Assembly (NCBI GenBank): GCA_007124095.1
Contig: SLFU01000029.1
Coordinates: 1-45,238, forward strand
Direction: 5' to 3'
DNA: 45,238 nucleotides
Origin: Gemmatimonadota bacterium
Lineage (GTDB): Bacteria > Gemmatimonadota > Gemmatimonadetes > Longimicrobiales > Gaopeijiaceae
This document shows positions 7,400 to 14,949 of the stretch, piece by piece (the first letter of the stretch is position 1; every line of letters starts with the position of its first letter). The notes under the pieces were generated by a model, which did no database searches, was not told where the DNA came from, and was given only the letters and a program-made list of their open reading frames with translations. The position numbers were made by a program, and so were the translations under genes.

Positions 7400-8400
7400 C
7401 GCAAGCTCTCCAGGTAGTGGACCAGGGCGCTCACATCATCCCCGTCCAGCGAGGTGGGAGGCATTCGGACCCCGGGCTTGAAGTGGTGAGGGTTGAGGAT
7501 CCAGGCCGTCAGGTTCTCCCGGGAGTTCTCCACGGTGAGGGCACCCAGGGTCTCACGGCCCGCAAGGTGGGTCAGGTCGGGTCCCGGACTCCCGGAGAAC
7601 TCAGGTACGGTCACTCCCCGTATCCCGTGACAGGCCGCACAGCCGGCTTCCCCGAAGATCTCTCGTCCCCGCAGGGAAAGGGGGTCCGACCCCGCCTCGG
7701 GAACTGCCCGTTCCGCCAGCCATGCTTGGAACTCCTCCTCCGGCGAGGCCACGACGAGGAGTGACATGAGCGCGTGCTGGACTCCGCAGAACTCGGTGCA
7801 CTGACCGCGGTAGCGACCGGGTTCGTCGGCCATGATCCAGATCCGATTCGTCCTGCCCGGGATCATGTCCACCTTACCCGGAGCGAGCTGTGGGACCCAG
7901 AAGCTGTGAATCACATCCGCGGAGGTGACCCGGACCTCGATAGGGATCCCCGCCGGAATATGGAGCTCGTTGGCGGTGGTGACCCCGTACCCGGGGTAGT
8001 GGATTTCCCACCAGAACATGTGCCCCGTCACTTCAACCCTGAGACCGGGATCGCCAGGCGGCTCCGAGACTGAGGCCCCGGTCCGAACGGAGAGTGCCAC
8101 GAAGCTGACGAGAAGGAGCGCAGGCACCGCCGCCCCGGCCAGGAAGATGAATCGGCGCTCTCGGTCCTGTACGGTTCCACCCGCGTCCGCCGTTGCGGCC
8201 CTCCTTGCCCGGTAGACGGCGAAGAGGAGCCCGGCGATGACCAGCGTCGCGAGCACCCCCGTGGTCCAGAACATGATCCACCAGAGGTTCGCGATCTCGG
8301 CCGCCCCCCGGCTCTGGGGGTCGAGGGCGGACTGCCACCCACCACATCCGGTCGCCGATAGCACACAGACGGCCGGAGCGACGGTAGCGAGGCGCTTCAT
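7396..8400 (-). CDS. ctaC: oxidase subunit II: CuA domain fused to cytochrome c, lipoprotein
   Basis: The 334-residue protein passes electrons from cytochrome c into subunit I. A lipoprotein signal (LSATGC, Cys19) is followed by two transmembrane helices (about 40-63 and 85-105). The periplasmic cupredoxin domain carries the full CuA set: H165 (DVIHSFW), C201, E203, C205, H209 and M212 (QCTEFCGVQHALM). The C-terminal cytochrome c domain has CAACH at 254-258 and a likely axial Met313 (GVRMPP). This caa3-type layout removes the need for a separate soluble donor. The gene overlaps both neighbours by 4 bases (start with the cytochrome b stop, stop with the subunit I start), so the three are likely translated together. 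Confidence 0.93.
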   Translation of the reverse strand: MKRLATVAPAVCVLSATGCGGWQSALDPQSRGAAEIANLWWIMFWTTGVLATLVIAGLLFAVYRARRAATADAGGTVQDRERRFIFLAGAAVPALLLVSFVALSVRTGASVSEPPGDPGLRVEVTGHMFWWEIHYPGYGVTTANELHIPAGIPIEVRVTSADVIHSFWVPQLAPGKVDMIPGRTNRIWIMADEPGRYRGQCTEFCGVQHALMSLLVVASPEEEFQAWLAERAVPEAGSDPLSLRGREIFGEAGCAACHGIRGVTVPEFSGSPGPDLTHLAGRETLGALTVENSRENLTAWILNPHHFKPGVRMPPTSLDGDDVSALVHYLESLR

Positions 8401-9815
8401 TCGTCCCCTCCGGCGGCCCAGCGGAGGTAGGCGACGATCCGGTCCATTTCTTCGGAGGTCAATACCTCGTAATAGGCGGGCATGTCGCGGACGCCGATCA
8501 TCGTTCGAATCGTGATCTCCTCCGGGGGCATGCGCCGGGTCGCGGCTGTGAGGTCGGGGCCGTAGATCCCCCCGTGACCGTGGACCTGGTGGCAGAACTG
8601 GCAGCCCCGATCGAAGAACACCTGCGCACCCTCCCTAGCCCCCGCAGAGGCTCCTTCGAGCTGCTCGGCCGGTAGGGGCTCGGTTTCGAAGTTGGGCACC
8701 CAGTGGGGCCGGAGACCGAAGGCGGTGAGGGTGCCCCAGAAGAGGAGGGCCATACCCACAGCGAAGACCGCCCATGGCCGGCGGCTCGGAGCTCGTTCTC
8801 CGTCGGGGAACAGAATGGGAAGAGCCAGCAGAGAGAGGCCGAGAAAGATGGGAAACCAGACCAGCACGACCTCATCGAGCACCCGGGGTTTTAGCCAGAT
8901 GAGGGCATAGTACCAGCGGAAGTACCAGTCGGGCCGTGGATCCGCTTCGAGTGCGGTGGGGTCCGGAGCGGGACCCGGTCCCTGGGGCCCTAAGGTCAGT
9001 GCGAACGCAAAGACTGCCAGGAGCACGAAGGCGACGAATACGAGCTCGCGCCAGGCCGCGTCGGGCCAGTGGGTGCTCCCGCCTTCCCGGACCAACTTTG
9101 CGTACCAGGCCCGATAAGACTCCTTGTCCACGGGGCGTCCCGCTCTGGGCGGCTCGGAGATGCCGTTCTGGAAGACCAGATAGATATGGAAGCCCATCAC
9201 GACGAGAATCAGGAGGGGGAGGATGACCACATGGAGGGCGAAGAACCGCGTAAGGGTCCCCCCTCCTAGCGTTTCCCCCGCCAGGATGAGCTGCATCAGG
9301 TATTCGCCGACCAACGGTGTTCGCCCCGCGAACTGGGCCGCGACCATCACCGTCCAGACGCCATCCTGGTCCCACCGGAGGAGCTGACCCGTGAAGGCCA
9401 TCGCCAGGACCAGGAACAGCAGGATCACGCCGCTCATCCAGTTCAGCTCACGGGGGAACTTGTAGGATCCGGTGAGGAAGACGCGGCTCAGGTGAACGAA
9501 GGTAAGAAGGATCATCGCGGATGCGCCGAAGAAGTGCAGTGCGCGCAGGAAGGCGCCCCAGAAGACCTCCTCGTTGAGGTAACGAAGGCTGTCCCAGGCA
9601 AAGGCCGGCGCCGGAACGTATGCCATCGCAAGCCCCGTTCCCGTGACGACCTGGAAGAGGAAGAGGAAGACGAGGGCCTGGCCGAAGACGTAGAACCATC
9701 CCTTTCGGGAACGCCCCACTTCGGGAGGAATCTTGTGGGAGAGCAGCGCCTGCACGATGGGGGAGATCCGAGATCGATCGTAGAGCCACCCCCCGACTCT
9801 CTTCACTATCCGCAT
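8397..9815 (-). CDS. cytochrome b of a bc-type complex fused to a C-terminal cytochrome c domain
   Basis: The 472-residue protein starts at the ATG at 9815-9813, with GGAG 5 bases upstream; a longer frame to 9890 is Arg/Pro-rich and looks non-coding. Heme b ligands are H94 and H195, and H108 and H210. The Qo-site motif is PDWY (295-298), the Asp form often seen in menaquinol-using complexes rather than PEWY. After the b-type core, residues about 390-470 form a c-type heme domain with CQFCH (405-409) and a likely axial Met445 (VRDMP). The fusion would replace a separate cytochrome c1. It follows the Rieske gene by 98 bases and overlaps subunit II by 4. The product probably forms a quinol:cytochrome c reductase feeding the oxidase encoded downstream; a supercomplex is inference. 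Confidence 0.9.
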   Translation of the reverse strand: MRIVKRVGGWLYDRSRISPIVQALLSHKIPPEVGRSRKGWFYVFGQALVFLFLFQVVTGTGLAMAYVPAPAFAWDSLRYLNEEVFWGAFLRALHFFGASAMILLTFVHLSRVFLTGSYKFPRELNWMSGVILLFLVLAMAFTGQLLRWDQDGVWTVMVAAQFAGRTPLVGEYLMQLILAGETLGGGTLTRFFALHVVILPLLILVVMGFHIYLVFQNGISEPPRAGRPVDKESYRAWYAKLVREGGSTHWPDAAWRELVFVAFVLLAVFAFALTLGPQGPGPAPDPTALEADPRPDWYFRWYYALIWLKPRVLDEVVLVWFPIFLGLSLLALPILFPDGERAPSRRPWAVFAVGMALLFWGTLTAFGLRPHWVPNFETEPLPAEQLEGASAGAREGAQVFFDRGCQFCHQVHGHGGIYGPDLTAATRRMPPEEITIRTMIGVRDMPAYYEVLTSEEMDRIVAYLRWAAGGDE

Positions 9816-9913
9816 GTGATCTCCAAGGCGACTCTGTCGGTGAGAGCGGCCCGGTGGGGCTCGGGTGCCAGGGCTCCCTCTCGGGAGCAACGCTCGGAAT
9901 CAGGTAGGCGTGC

Positions 9914-10486
9914 TCAGCCGCGCTGGGCCGTCACGCCGACGGCCTGGATCTCCACATTCCCGTCTCGAATCCGAACCGGATAGCGGTCGAGTGGGCGCGG
10001 GGGCGGCCCGGCGGCCACGGACCCATCGGCGTAGAAGGCGCCGCCGTGGCAGGGGCACATGAACAGTCTCGGGCCTTCCTCCCAGCGGATCGGGCAACCG
10101 ACGTGGCTGCAGTAGGTGGCGAATGCCACGAACTCCTCCTCTGATTCCCGCCGCAGCCAGGCGGCGGTTTCCGCTGCGAAGCCGGCCCAGGGATGCGGCT
10201 CGGAATCGAAGTAGGTGACCTTCACGGTCTCATCGAGGGGAAAGTCCTCCACCGGGCCTACCAGACGCCAGGTGGGGGCCGCCACGCGGAGAACCGGGGA
10301 GAGAACGAAGCCCACCCAGGGAATGGCCACGAGCGTGGCGAGCAATCCAGCGACGGAGAGGCTGAGCCAGTGGAAGAACCGGCGGCGCCCGAAAGCGGAG
10401 GGGGGGCAAGGGGAGTCACCAAGGGGTCCCCTCCCACCAGGGTCCACGCGGTCGTGGACCGGATCGGCCCCATCGGGTGCTCCCAT
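9914..10486 (-). CDS. Rieske iron-sulfur subunit of the bc-type complex
   Basis: The 190-residue protein has a cytoplasmic N-terminus with GRRRFFHW, resembling a twin-arginine-type signal anchor, then a hydrophobic helix ([21 protein letters not shown]). The Rieske fold follows with both cluster-binding boxes: CSHVGC (126-131) and CPCHGG (144-149). C126, H128, C144 and H147 bind the [2Fe-2S] cluster, while C131 and C146 form the usual disulfide. It takes electrons from quinol at the Qo site of cytochrome b and passes them to the fused heme c. It is the first gene of the respiratory operon. An AGAGGG sequence lies about 10 bases before the ATG. The 225 bases upstream, shared with the divergent DUF1328 gene, should hold the operon promoter. 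Confidence 0.92.
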   Translation of the reverse strand: MGAPDGADPVHDRVDPGGRGPLGDSPCPPSAFGRRRFFHWLSLSVAGLLATLVAIPWVGFVLSPVLRVAAPTWRLVGPVEDFPLDETVKVTYFDSEPHPWAGFAAETAAWLRRESEEEFVAFATYCSHVGCPIRWEEGPRLFMCPCHGGAFYADGSVAAGPPPRPLDRYPVRIRDGNVEIQAVGVTAQRG

Positions 10487-10711
10487 CGTGTCCGCGACCC
10501 TCTCAGGTTTCGGGTTTCAGGTGCCCGCACGGAGGCATCCGGCTTCGCCAGCTCAAGCGTACCGAACATGAATAAGCCGCCTCAACCGATCCTGCAAGTC
10601 GCTACCCCGGTGAGAGTTCAGCCCCCTTCCGACCGAGAAGTCGGAGCGGCACGCTTCATGCACGAAGCAAGGTGGCAAGCTCGACCCACTTCGACCCGAA
10701 AGGAGGTTCCC

Positions 10712-10885
10712 ATGCTTAGTTGGGCTCTGACATTTCTGATCCTGGCACTCATTGCCGGGCTCCTCGGCTTCTCCGGGGTTGCAGGGGCGGCGGCAGGGAT
10801 CGCCCAGATTCTCTTCGTCGTCTTTCTCGTCCTCCTCGTGATCTCCTTCTTTGCGGGAGCGCTGAGGGGCCGCCCCCCGGTCTGA
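10712..10885 (+). CDS. DUF1328 (YtjA-like) small membrane protein
   Basis: This 57-residue peptide starts at an ATG preceded by a strong AAAGGAGG ribosome-binding site. It is nearly all hydrophobic: [20 protein letters not shown], then [12 protein letters not shown], then [14 protein letters not shown], and a short basic tail. The order of short helices with the [13 protein letters not shown] turn is that of the DUF1328 family of two-helix inner-membrane peptides, often stress-induced and of unknown function. A longer frame reaches upstream, but only this start has a ribosome-binding site and family-like sequence. The gene ends 17 bases before the strong hairpin at 10903-10944. Confidence 0.88.
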   Translation: MLSWALTFLILALIAGLLGFSGVAGAAAGIAQILFVVFLVLLVISFFAGALRGRPPV

Positions 10886-10902
10886 GGGGATCGCCGTAAC
10901 GT

Positions 10903-10944
10903 GGATTGACCCGGCCCTCGCGAAAGGGAGGGCCGGGTCAATCC
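10903..10944. terminator. strong bidirectional hairpin terminator between convergent genes
   Basis: GGATTGACCCGGCCCTC (10903-10919) and GAGGGCCGGGTCAATCC (10928-10944) are perfect 17-base complements with an 8-base loop. The hairpin sits between the end of the DUF1328 gene (plus) and the end of the histidine kinase gene (minus), where a shared terminator is expected. There is no long T-run, but the stem is symmetrical and very stable. Confidence 0.75.
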
Positions 10945-10960
10945 AACATCCCCTACTTTG

Positions 10961-11764
10961 TCAACCGGCTGGAAACCAAATCTGCACTGTGGTACCGTCC
11001 CCAGGAGAGCTGGAGATCTCCAACTCCCCCCCGTTTTGTCTCACGAGTCCATAGGCGATCGAAAGACCTAGGCCCCGGTCGTCATCCGGAGATCGAGTGG
11101 TGAAGTAAGGTTGGAGGGCCCGGTCCAACGTCCGCGAATCCATCCCCGGTCCGCTGTCCGACACCTCCATCCGAACCCAGCCGCCCCGAGGCTCACCTGT
11201 TCCGTCCAGATCGTCTGGGTGGTGGATCGCGAGTCGAACGGTGCCGTGCGAGCCCACGGCCTCCCGTGCGTTCAGGACGAGCGCCCGAGTGATCTCCTCG
11301 AGATGGGAGGGGTCGGCAATCACCGGGCACGGCTTGAGAGGAAAGCCGGTGCAGAGGGTCACTTCCCCCGAGAAAAGGATGCCGAGGTCCAGGCTGGATA
11401 CGAAATCCCGGAGGTCGACCACCTCCGACCGTCCCCACTGACTCCCACTGATTGAGAGGAGTTGTGAGGTGACTGCCTCACCCTCTCTGCACGCACGCTG
11501 GATCTCGCGGAGGCTCTCCTCGAGATATTCGTCGCCCATTTCATCGAGGAGATAGGCGGCGTTTCCATGTACTACAGTAAGTAGGTTGTTGAACCGGTGA
11601 GCGACCCGAGCGGCCACGCGAGCTACCGGATCGGCCCAGGTGGGCTCTCCGCCCGATCGGATCTCAGTTTGAACCTCGCGGGCGCCCGACCGACTCGAGT
11701 CGGTCCGGGGCCTCGACGGCTTATCCAGGCTCTCCGGAATCGCGGTTCCCCTTTCCTCGTTCAT
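10961..11764 (-). CDS. soluble histidine kinase without a sensor domain
   Basis: The 267-residue product starts at the second in-frame ATG (11764-11762), which has AGGG 6 bases upstream. Residues 1-45 are polar and low-complexity with no recognised sensor or membrane helix. The dimerisation helix has the phospho-acceptor box ARVAHRFNNLL (H56), of the type seen in NtrB-like kinases. The catalytic domain follows: N box ALVLNAREAVG, G1 DSGPGMD and G2 DDRGLGLSIAYGLV. There is no receiver domain and no response regulator beside it, so its partner may be one of the receivers encoded at 14551-17024 or elsewhere. The downstream end meets the hairpin at 10903-10944. Confidence 0.85.
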   Translation of the reverse strand: MNEERGTAIPESLDKPSRPRTDSSRSGAREVQTEIRSGGEPTWADPVARVAARVAHRFNNLLTVVHGNAAYLLDEMGDEYLEESLREIQRACREGEAVTSQLLSISGSQWGRSEVVDLRDFVSSLDLGILFSGEVTLCTGFPLKPCPVIADPSHLEEITRALVLNAREAVGSHGTVRLAIHHPDDLDGTGEPRGGWVRMEVSDSGPGMDSRTLDRALQPYFTTRSPDDDRGLGLSIAYGLVRQNGGELEISSSPGDGTTVQIWFPAG

Positions 11765-11830
11765 TTCGGTCCCTCTCATTCGGTGCCGTTCAGCCCTAAG
11801 CGATTGTCCCCAGGGAGGTCGGCGTCCGGA

Positions 11831-11967
11831 CTCCCTGCTGCACCCTTACTTGAGTGCACCCGTGTATTCAGGCCGCTACCTACGGCGTGCTCGATCATGG
11901 TTGGCCGAAGCAGGGAGCATGCCACCGTGAAAAACGGTGGGTGTCGATGCAAGAAAGGACGTTGTCC
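11831..11967. ncRNA. possible structured RNA in the 725-bp intergenic region
   Basis: Several nested inverted repeats lie here. CTCCCTGCT (11831-11839) pairs with AGCAGGGAG (11909-11917), enclosing TGCAC/GTGCA (11839-11843 with 11854-11858) and GCCG/CGGC (11872-11875 with 11883-11886). Next is CCACCGT-GAAAA-ACGGTGG (11922-11940), which GCAT (11917-11920) and ATGC (11947-11950) can extend. GGAC-GTT-GTCC follows (11957-11967). The strand is uncertain. On minus it would be the leader of the kinase starting at 11764; on plus, nothing recognisable follows for 500 bases. No known riboswitch class fits fully. Chance pairing in GC-rich DNA is the main alternative. Confidence 0.3.
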
Positions 11968-12489
11968 GTATGGGAGGGGAACCGGAAGAATTTCCCGGCT
12001 GCGGCCTCAAGGTTGACCGGCATCGGCCTCGGGGTGCGGGCCAGATTGGACGGGGCGGGTGACTTGCTGGGCCGGGCCGAGTTCCTGAGCGCCATCGGTG
12101 CCGATCGGACTCCAGGTCACCGCCGTCACGGCGAGCCTCCTCCGGTCGCTCGGATCCCCTTGAAAATCGCGCAGAAGAGGTCCTGTCTCGAAAGGAGACT
12201 GTAACTAATCGGGTGGGCGGTGGGCGCGATAGCACGCACTCATTGCGTGCCTCTCTCTGGTGCCCGCTTATTCACTGACATAGCTTGAATTGAAGGGAGC
12301 GCTCAATCGTCGATGCGCTCTTCCAATGCAGAGGGGCCCCGGGAGCGTCGATGGCCCTTCGCCATTCAGGCCTAGCAGGTATTGCATTAAATTATTGGCC
12401 AGGATGATCAGTCGGACCTGCTGTTACTTCCGCTTTGCCCAGTGGCCATGGCGATCCAGGGAACCTGATGCGACGCGACGAAGCAATCG
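11968..12489. other. intergenic stretch without a convincing gene
   Basis: About 520 bases upstream of the kinase operon have no frame with credible protein sequence. A 30-codon frame from 11970 (MGGEPEEFPG...) has an AAAGGA about 10 bases upstream, but nothing else supports it. The unusually AT-rich TTGCATTAAATTATTGG at about 12382-12398 is the best place for a promoter driving the plus-strand operon from 12490, with no confident -10/-35 pair. Confidence 0.45.
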
Positions 12490-14547
12490 ATGGTGAATTT
12501 CCCTAGCCCCGCACCAGTGTCCCGGCAACCGCTCGGTGCTCGTCCCTGGCCGGGTGTGAGTGGCCGATGGAGCCTCCGATCGCGGGCCTGGTGGATCACG
12601 GCCACGTACGCGGTCTTCGCGGGCCTCTGGGTCGTCTTCTCCGATCAGGCCTTGGCCGCAGTCGTCCAAGACGCCGAGGAGCTGATCCGCTTGAGCGTCT
12701 ACAAGGGGTTGGCCTTCGTCACGGTGACGTCGCTTCTCCTCTTGCTGCTGATCCGGAGGGCGTTCGGGGCCATCGAGGTCGGGTATGCTGCGCTGAAGGA
12801 CGAGGAGTCGGAGCGGCGAGCTCACGAGGCCGAGCTCGAGCGCCTTGGTCGACTCTACGCCGCAATGAGCCACGTCAACCAGGCGATGGTCCGGACTCCG
12901 ACACGCAATGAGCTCTTCGAGAAGGTTTGTAGGCTCCTCGTCGAGCTCGGAGGGTTCCGAATGGCGTGGATCGGATGGCACGACCCCGACACCGATCGTA
13001 TCCTTCCGGCCGCCCGGTGGAGTGACGACGACGGGTACCTCGCAAGGATCACGGTGGATTCTGAAGACCAGTGGGAGGGGCCTCACCCATCGAACATCGC
13101 ATTCCACTCGGGGGAGCCCTTCATCTCGAATGACGTGCTCTCGGACCCGATTTCCTTCGGACTGCCTCACGAGGCCGCAAGGCCCGGCCACCGCGCCTTC
13201 GCCTCCTTTCCGATCCGGCTGGAGGGAGAGGTGCTCGGCCTCCTCAACGTCCACTCGGACGAGCGCGACTTCTTCCAGAGCAGGGAGGTGGCGCTTGTCA
13301 ACGAGACGGCTTCGGACATCTCCTTCGCTCTGGAGAACCTCGAACGCGAGGAGGCGCGCCGGGGGGCGGAGGCGGCTGCGCGGAGTGAGAGACTCTTCTC
13401 CGATGCGATCATCGAGAGCATGCCGGGCATCCTGTACCTCTTCACGGCCGAAGGCAGGTTCCTCCGCTGGAACCGGAATTTCGAAACTGTGTCCGGCTAC
13501 TCTAAGGAGGAGCTCGTCCAGATGGGTCCCCTGGACTTCTTTGCCACCGAGGACAAACAGCCGCTCGCGGATCGAATCGCCGAGGTTTTCGAGTCGGGGG
13601 AATCCTTCGTGGAGGCCCCGTTCCTCACCAAGGACGGGACTGCGATCCCCTATTTTTTCACGGGACGGCGACTCGAGTTCGAGGGCAGCGAATGCTTGGT
13701 GGGGGTGGGTCTCGACGTTTCGGAGCGTGTCCGTGCCGACGCCCGGAGGCGTGAGTCCGAGGAGGCCCTTCGCGAGCTCAATCGGACGCTCGAGGTGAAG
13801 GTGACCGATCGGACGAGGGAGCTCCGGGAGGCCCTCGTCCGTGCGGAGGCCGCCGATCGCCTCAAGTCCGCCTTCTTGGCCACCATGTCACACGAGCTGC
13901 GCACACCTCTCAACTCGATCATCGGCTTCACGGGAATCCTCCTCCAGGAGCTCGCCGGGCCCCTCACTCCAGAGCAGTCCCGGCAGCTCGGGATGGTCCA
14001 GGGCAGCGCGAGACATCTCCTCGAGCTGATCAACGATGTGCTCGATCTCTCCAAGATCGAGGCCGGGCAGCTGGAGGTTCGAAGTGAGCCGTTCGACCTT
14101 TGCAGCGTGGTCGAACGCGTGGCGGACACCGTCAAGCCGATGGCCGATACCAAGGGCCTCGCCCTCGAGGTGAGGGTGGATTCGGAGGTGGGCACCATCG
14201 TCAACGACTCCCGCCGGGTCGAGCAGGTGCTTCTTAACCTTCTGAACAACGGAATCAAGTTCACGGAGCAGGGGAGCGTGATCCTGGGGGTGGAAAAGGC
14301 GGACGAGGGAGTGCGGCTCCGGGTGACCGACACCGGAATCGGAATCAAGTCCGAGCACCTCGATCAGCTCTTTCAACCCTTTCGTCAGATCGATTCCGGC
14401 CTCACCCGTGAACACGAAGGCACGGGGCTCGGTTTGGCCATCTGCCACAAGCTTACCACGCTCATGGGGGGCGAGATCTCCGCGATGAGCGAGTGGCGTG
14501 AGGGGAGCGAGTTTCTGGTGTCTCTCCCCGCTCGCCGGATCGAATAG
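12490..14547 (+). CDS. membrane sensor histidine kinase (2TM-GAF-PAS-HisKA-HATPase)
   Basis: The 685-residue protein has two transmembrane helices (about 34-53 and 71-89) joined by a short periplasmic loop. A GAF-like domain follows (about 138-285; GFRMAWIGWHDPDT, then FPIRLEGEVLGLLNVHS), then a PAS domain (about 300-412; GILYLFTAEGRFLRWNRNF), a coiled coil (415-455) and the kinase core. The phospho-acceptor is H468 (MSHELRTPLNSI). The N box (LLNLLNNGIKF), G1 (DTGIGI, 614-619) and G2 (GTGLGLA, 644-650) are intact. It ends without a receiver, but a stand-alone receiver gene starts 3 bases after its stop, so phosphotransfer to that protein is likely. The signal is unknown; GAF and PAS could bind small ligands or redox cofactors. 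Confidence 0.92.
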   Translation: MVNFPSPAPVSRQPLGARPWPGVSGRWSLRSRAWWITATYAVFAGLWVVFSDQALAAVVQDAEELIRLSVYKGLAFVTVTSLLLLLLIRRAFGAIEVGYAALKDEESERRAHEAELERLGRLYAAMSHVNQAMVRTPTRNELFEKVCRLLVELGGFRMAWIGWHDPDTDRILPAARWSDDDGYLARITVDSEDQWEGPHPSNIAFHSGEPFISNDVLSDPISFGLPHEAARPGHRAFASFPIRLEGEVLGLLNVHSDERDFFQSREVALVNETASDISFALENLEREEARRGAEAAARSERLFSDAIIESMPGILYLFTAEGRFLRWNRNFETVSGYSKEELVQMGPLDFFATEDKQPLADRIAEVFESGESFVEAPFLTKDGTAIPYFFTGRRLEFEGSECLVGVGLDVSERVRADARRRESEEALRELNRTLEVKVTDRTRELREALVRAEAADRLKSAFLATMSHELRTPLNSIIGFTGILLQELAGPLTPEQSRQLGMVQGSARHLLELINDVLDLSKIEAGQLEVRSEPFDLCSVVERVADTVKPMADTKGLALEVRVDSEVGTIVNDSRRVEQVLLNLLNNGIKFTEQGSVILGVEKADEGVRLRVTDTGIGIKSEHLDQLFQPFRQIDSGLTREHEGTGLGLAICHKLTTLMGGEISAMSEWREGSEFLVSLPARRIE

Positions 14548-14550
14548 CCC

Positions 14551-14949
14551 ATGAAGCGACAAGTGCTCTTGATCGAGGACAACGACCAGAACCGCTACCT
14601 CGTCACCTTCTTACTTGAGCGGCACGGCTTCGAAGTCGTCTCCGCCGCGGACGGCCCGCAAGGAATCGGGCTGGCCGAGCAGCGAACGCCCGACCTCGTC
14701 CTCCTCGACATCCAGCTTCCGACCATGCACGGCTACGACGTCGCTCGGTCCCTCCGGGAGCTTTCCTCCCTCGAGGAGGTGCCGATCGTTGCGGTCACCT
14801 CGTACGCGATGGTCGGCGATCGCGAGCGGGCCCTGAGTGCCGGCTGCACGGGGTACATCGAGAAGCCCATCAACCCGGAGACCTTCGTAGGAGAGGTGGA
14901 GGCCTACCTCGCGCGCCCTCCTTCCACCGCGCCGGAAGGAAGCCGATGA
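14551..14949 (+). CDS. stand-alone response regulator receiver protein
   Basis: The 132-residue product is a single CheY-like receiver. The acidic pocket (LLIEDND, E9-D10), the phosphorylation site D53 (VLLDIQLP), the switch Thr in VAVTSYA and the conserved Lys in YIEKPI are all present. It has no output domain, so it probably works as a phosphate shuttle or by protein contact, as in DivK-like regulators. It begins 3 bases after the stop of the upstream kinase and overlaps the downstream hybrid kinase by 4 bases (ATGA at 14946-14949). Together these form a compact three-gene signalling operon. Confidence 0.93.
   Translation: MKRQVLLIEDNDQNRYLVTFLLERHGFEVVSAADGPQGIGLAEQRTPDLVLLDIQLPTMHGYDVARSLRELSSLEEVPIVAVTSYAMVGDRERALSAGCTGYIEKPINPETFVGEVEAYLARPPSTAPEGSR

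Noticed and set aside
11895-12010. c-di-GMP-I (GEMM) riboswitch
   Set aside because: Only scattered elements match on either strand; the conserved GCAAAGCC and the 3' GG-UU-CC core are missing.
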